This document shows positions 31,099-33,409 of a stretch of DNA of 33,409 nt, in pieces. The notes beneath the pieces are model-generated. The model was not told where the DNA came from and did no database searches. It saw nothing but the letters and a program-made list of their open reading frames with translations. The stretch's first letter is position 1, and each line of letters begins with the position of its first letter. The stretch covers positions 1 to 33,409 of the forward strand of contig NZ_VLKI01000032.1 of NCBI RefSeq assembly GCF_007830235.1, in the 5' to 3' direction. The DNA comes from Cytobacillus oceanisediminis. Its GTDB lineage: Bacteria > Bacillota > Bacilli > Bacillales > Cytobacillaceae. The translations under genes and the position numbers were made by a program.

Positions 31099-32004
31099 AT
31101 GTTTTTAAAGCACCGTTTTGAAACAGATGAATTGATAATGCTTCGACATTTAAGCGGACGAATGCAATTGACTTCAAAGGATTATAGTCATTATCTTAAC
31201 TTAGAAAAAGGTTTTGATGGGGAAAAGCAGTTTGACAAGTGGCTAGAACGTCTTCCTGATGAGTTGATCATAGTGAATGATTTATTGCTGGAATATAGCC
31301 ATACAATATTCCAGATTGATTCGCTGCTTATAACTGGAGAAAGTATTTATATTTTTGAAGTGAAAAATTTTGAAGGCGATTTTTATATTGAGAAAGATAG
31401 ATGGTGTACCACTTCAAAATCTGAAATCAAAAACCCCTTGCTTCAGCTCCAAAGAAGCGAATCGCTGCTGAGACGACTACTCCATGACCTTGGATTCAAT
31501 TTTCCAATAAAATCATACCTCATCTTCATTAACCCCGAATTTTATTTATACCAAGCTCCATTTAACCTGCCAGCTATATTTCCAGCTCAACTTAACCGAT
31601 TCATAAACAAACTAAAAATGACATCCACAAGCCAAAAAGATAAAAATTTAAGGCTATCTAAAAAATTAATATCTTTAGGTTTGAAAGAAACACCTTTTGT
31701 ACGGAAACCGCAGTATACGTTTGAGAAGTTGGAGAAAGGGATAACCTGTCTATCTTGTGGATCTTTTTTAAACCCTTTAAATAAAAACAATTTATGGTGC
31801 CAAGGCTGTGGATTCAAAGAGGATATTACACATGCAGTAATCAGAAGTATTAAGGAATTTAGATTACTTTTTCCTGAGAAAAAAATCACAACCTCCGTTA
31901 TCCATGAATGGTGCAAAATTATCAGATCTAAGAAGACCATCAGAAGGATCCTATTAAATAACTTCGAACTATTTAATAATGGCAAGTCAACACATTATGA
32001 ATGA
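31099..32004 (+). CDS. NERD-domain protein with zinc ribbon
   Basis: A 301-residue soluble protein. The NERD (nuclease-related) domain spans about residues 37-150: GFDGEKQFDKWL (E42), then FQIDSLLITGESIYIFEVKN with D74 and E87-x-K89, the D...E-x-K pattern of the PD-(D/E)xK nuclease superfamily. A zinc ribbon follows: C217-x2-C220 and C234-x2-C237 (CLSC...CQGC). The C-terminal 60 residues are basic and helical. Start ATG has AAGGATG upstream. NERD proteins are common in Bacillus and are guessed to act on DNA or RNA, but none of this type is well characterised. It is a single gene divergent from the sugar locus. Confidence 0.85.
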   Translation: MFLKHRFETDELIMLRHLSGRMQLTSKDYSHYLNLEKGFDGEKQFDKWLERLPDELIIVNDLLLEYSHTIFQIDSLLITGESIYIFEVKNFEGDFYIEKDRWCTTSKSEIKNPLLQLQRSESLLRRLLHDLGFNFPIKSYLIFINPEFYLYQAPFNLPAIFPAQLNRFINKLKMTSTSQKDKNLRLSKKLISLGLKETPFVRKPQYTFEKLEKGITCLSCGSFLNPLNKNNLWCQGCGFKEDITHAVIRSIKEFRLLFPEKKITTSVIHEWCKIIRSKKTIRRILLNNFELFNNGKSTHYE

Positions 32005-32092
32005 TAAAATTAAAAAAGTGATATGTAAAAGCCAGTGCAACTAAACAATTTTAACTCAAAAATATTTTGGCTCAAATTAGGCAGGTTTTGGT

Positions 32093-32346
32093 TCTTTCGT
32101 TCCCTTTCTCTTTCCATTTTGCTGAGTAGGGTTACGATTGGCGCTCTTTCGTTCCCTTTCTATTCCCATTTTGCTGAGTACGGGCACGATTGGCACTCTT
32201 TCGTTCCCTTTCCCTTCCCACTTTGCTGAGTACGGGTACGATTGGCGCTCTTTCGTTCCCTTTCTATTCCCATTTTACTGAGTACGGGCACGATTGAAGC
32301 CCTTTCGTTCCCTTTTTCTTCCCGTCCGCTGAGTCGGGATACGTTG
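32093..32346. repeat. 52-bp tandem repeat, about 4.9 copies
   Basis: Copies begin at 32093, 32145, 32197, 32249 and 32301, exactly 52 bp apart; the last is shortened to about 46 bp and more diverged. Each unit reads CTTTCGTTCCCTTTC... then CCATTTTGCTGAGTA, CGGGTACGATTGGCG. No indels occur in the first four units. The minus strand has an open frame through part of the array, but it is made of the repeat itself and has no start context, so I do not call it a gene. Confidence 0.95.
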
Positions 32347-32586
32347 TTTACCTCATGTACCAGCAATCTTTTTCCAAGACAAGAATGGGAATCATTTGTT
32401 TTCATTGTTGTTTCTTAAATAACTAAGGGTTCCGAGCCACTCAGAACCCATTCGAAACCATCTTCCGAACTGTTCAGAACCTTTATATTTTACATAATGC
32501 AAATACATCCCTTTTGGGATAAATAACTTACAACTATCGATTATTAACTACCTAATTTTCTTCCATTATAAAAAATTAAAGATCAC
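32347..32586. other. Gap between repeat array and tRNA terminator
   Basis: AT-rich with one small inverted repeat, GGGTTC (32427-32432) with GAACCC (32444-32449), followed by a related TCCGAACTGTTCAGAACC. No gene supported. Confidence 0.5.
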
Positions 32587-32623
32587 AAAAAAAACGGTTT
32601 TCCAAAAGGAAAACCGTTTTTTT
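32587..32623 (-). terminator. Terminator of the tRNA operon
   Basis: AAAAAACGGTTTTCC-AAAA-GGAAAACCGTTTTTT, near-perfect, just after tRNA-Leu(CAA); T run on the minus strand. Confidence 0.95.
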
Positions 32624-32628
32624 CATGA

Positions 32629-32710
32629 TACCGGTGGTCGGGGTCGAACCGACACTCCAGAAGGAACACGATTTTGAGTCGTGCGCGTCTGCCAATTCCG
32701 CCACACCGGC
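32629..32710 (-). tRNA. tRNA-Leu (anticodon CAA)
   Basis: Cloverleaf with a long variable arm; anticodon loop CTCAAAA gives CAA. Acceptor GCCGGTG/CACCGGT has a G-U first pair. Discriminator A is followed by TCA, so CCA is not encoded, unlike the other tRNAs here. Last gene of the operon. Confidence 0.93.
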
Positions 32711-32733
32711 ATATTAAAATGTAGTAAATCTTG

Positions 32734-32822
32734 TGGTGCCGAGGACCGGAATCGAACCGGTACGGTAGTCACCTACCGCAGGATTTTAAGTCCTGTGCGT
32801 CTGCCAGTTCCGCCACCCCGGC
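32734..32822 (-). tRNA. tRNA-Leu (anticodon UAA)
   Basis: Long variable arm; loop CTTAAAA gives TAA; acceptor GCCGGGG; CCA encoded. Confidence 0.95.
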
Positions 32823-32850
32823 ATATATCAGCGTTTCAAGATTTAGTTTG

Positions 32851-32924
<74 letters not shown>

Positions 32925-32943
32925 ATAAATTTTAAAGTTCATC

Positions 32944-33018
32944 TGGAGCGGAAGACGGGATTCGAACCCGCGACCCCCACCTTGGCAAGGTGATGTTCTA
33001 CCACTGAACTACTTCCGC
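32944..33018 (-). tRNA. tRNA-Gly (anticodon GCC)
   Basis: Acceptor GCGGAAG; anticodon GCC in CTTGCCAAG; CCA encoded. Distinct from the tRNA-Gly(UCC) at 20649-20722. Confidence 0.95.
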
Positions 33019-33022
33019 AAAA

Positions 33023-33097
33023 TGGCTGGGCTAGCAGGATTCGAACCTGCGAGTGACGGAGTCAAAGTCCGGTGCCTTACCGCTTGGCTATAGCCCA
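33023..33097 (-). tRNA. tRNA-Gln (anticodon UUG)
   Basis: Acceptor TGGGCTA; loop CTTTGAC gives TTG; CCA encoded. Only 4 bases from tRNA-Gly. Confidence 0.95.
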
Positions 33098-33157
33098 TTG
33101 ACAATTTCATGTTACATATATATGAGTTTGCTGCTTGTTTTATCACTATAAAAAATA

Positions 33158-33234
33158 TGGGGCGACTGATGGGAATCGAACCCACGAGTGTCGGAGCCAC
33201 AATCCGATGCGTTAACCACTTCGCCACAGCCGCC
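33158..33234 (-). tRNA. tRNA-His (anticodon GUG)
   Basis: Loop TTGTGGC gives GTG. The extra 5' G typical of tRNA-His (G-1) is encoded and pairs with C73; CCA encoded. Confidence 0.95.
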
Positions 33235-33244
33235 ATCATAATAT

Positions 33245-33318
33245 TGGCAGGGGTAGTAGGAATCGAACCCACATCAAAGGTTTTGGAGACCTTCGTTTTA
33301 CCATTAAACTATACCCCT
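33245..33318 (-). tRNA. tRNA-Trp (anticodon CCA)
   Basis: Acceptor AGGGGTA; loop CTCCAAA gives CCA; 3' CCA encoded. Confidence 0.95.
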
Positions 33319-33325
33319 ATATAAA

Positions 33326-33409
33326 TGGTGGAGGGGGGCAGATTCGAACTGCCGAACCCGAAGGAGCGGATTTACAGTCCGCCGCGTTTAGCCACTTCGC
33401 TACCCCTCC
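33326..33409 (-). tRNA. tRNA-Tyr (anticodon GUA)
   Basis: Acceptor GGAGGGG; loop CTGTAAA gives GTA; long variable arm; CCA encoded. Its 5' end is exactly the last base of the window, so the operon and its promoter continue outside. Confidence 0.95.

Noticed and set aside
32093..32346. CRISPR array
   Set aside because: Units are contiguous with no unique spacers of uniform length; no cas genes nearby.
32160..32405. Minus-strand frame through the 52-bp repeats
   Set aside because: Consists of the repeat unit translated; 52 is not a multiple of three, so the peptide does not repeat in frame, and no start signal is present.

Overview
The window looks like the chromosome of a low-GC, spore-forming Bacillaceae (Bacillus/Cytobacillus-like). 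The reasons are the paired sporulation genes prkA and yhbH, candidate SigE and SigB promoters, a SAM-I (S-box) riboswitch, strong GGAGG ribosome binding sites, and a tRNA array in the order Tyr-Trp-His-Gln-Gly-Cys-Leu-Leu, which is the tail of the B. subtilis trnD-type cluster. The run queG / amidase (YhbB-like) / trmL / prkA / yhbH is also the B. subtilis yhb-region order. Species cannot be fixed from the sequence alone.

Bases 1-9,300 are core metabolism with small scars: the end of an IS1182-type transposase, the cystine symporter tcyP with its own promoter, a frameshifted histidine-kinase fragment, a proC-acetyltransferase operon, a 3-methyladenine glycosylase, a DUF421 membrane protein, a CPA2 antiporter, a CBO0543-type membrane protein, a DUF2187 protein, and a homoserine dehydrogenase under a complete SAM riboswitch. 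Bases 9,300-20,600 hold a CoA-pyrophosphatase-type Nudix enzyme, a YsnF-like stress protein with a SigB-type promoter, the sporulation pair yhbH and prkA, three very small proteins, a nitroreductase, trmL, an amidase, queG and a B3/B4-domain protein. queG appears to start at a non-canonical ATC codon.

Bases 20,640-31,000 contain tRNA-Gly(UCC), a 31-bp partial copy of it, and a large minus-strand carbohydrate locus. The locus has two CUT1 ABC permeases and a lipoprotein binding protein, then after a terminator a YesM/YesN-like two-component system, a ThuA-like protein, two different Gfo/Idh/MocA dehydrogenases and a xylose-isomerase-like TIM-barrel protein. There is no ATPase, glycoside hydrolase or sugar kinase. 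This resembles loci that take up a glycoside and process it by oxidation to a keto-sugar (as in rhizobial thuAB) rather than by phosphorylation. CcpA-type (cre) sites flank the -10 of the permease promoter. This is the most interesting functional unit; its substrate cannot be read from the sequence.

Bases 31,000-33,409 hold a NERD-domain protein with a zinc ribbon, a 52-bp tandem repeat of about five copies, and eight tRNA genes on the minus strand ending in one terminator. Several intergenic repeats are scattered through the window: three copies of a GGTACC-centred palindrome, a GC-rich Bacillus-type dispersed element, and another structured element inside the sugar locus.
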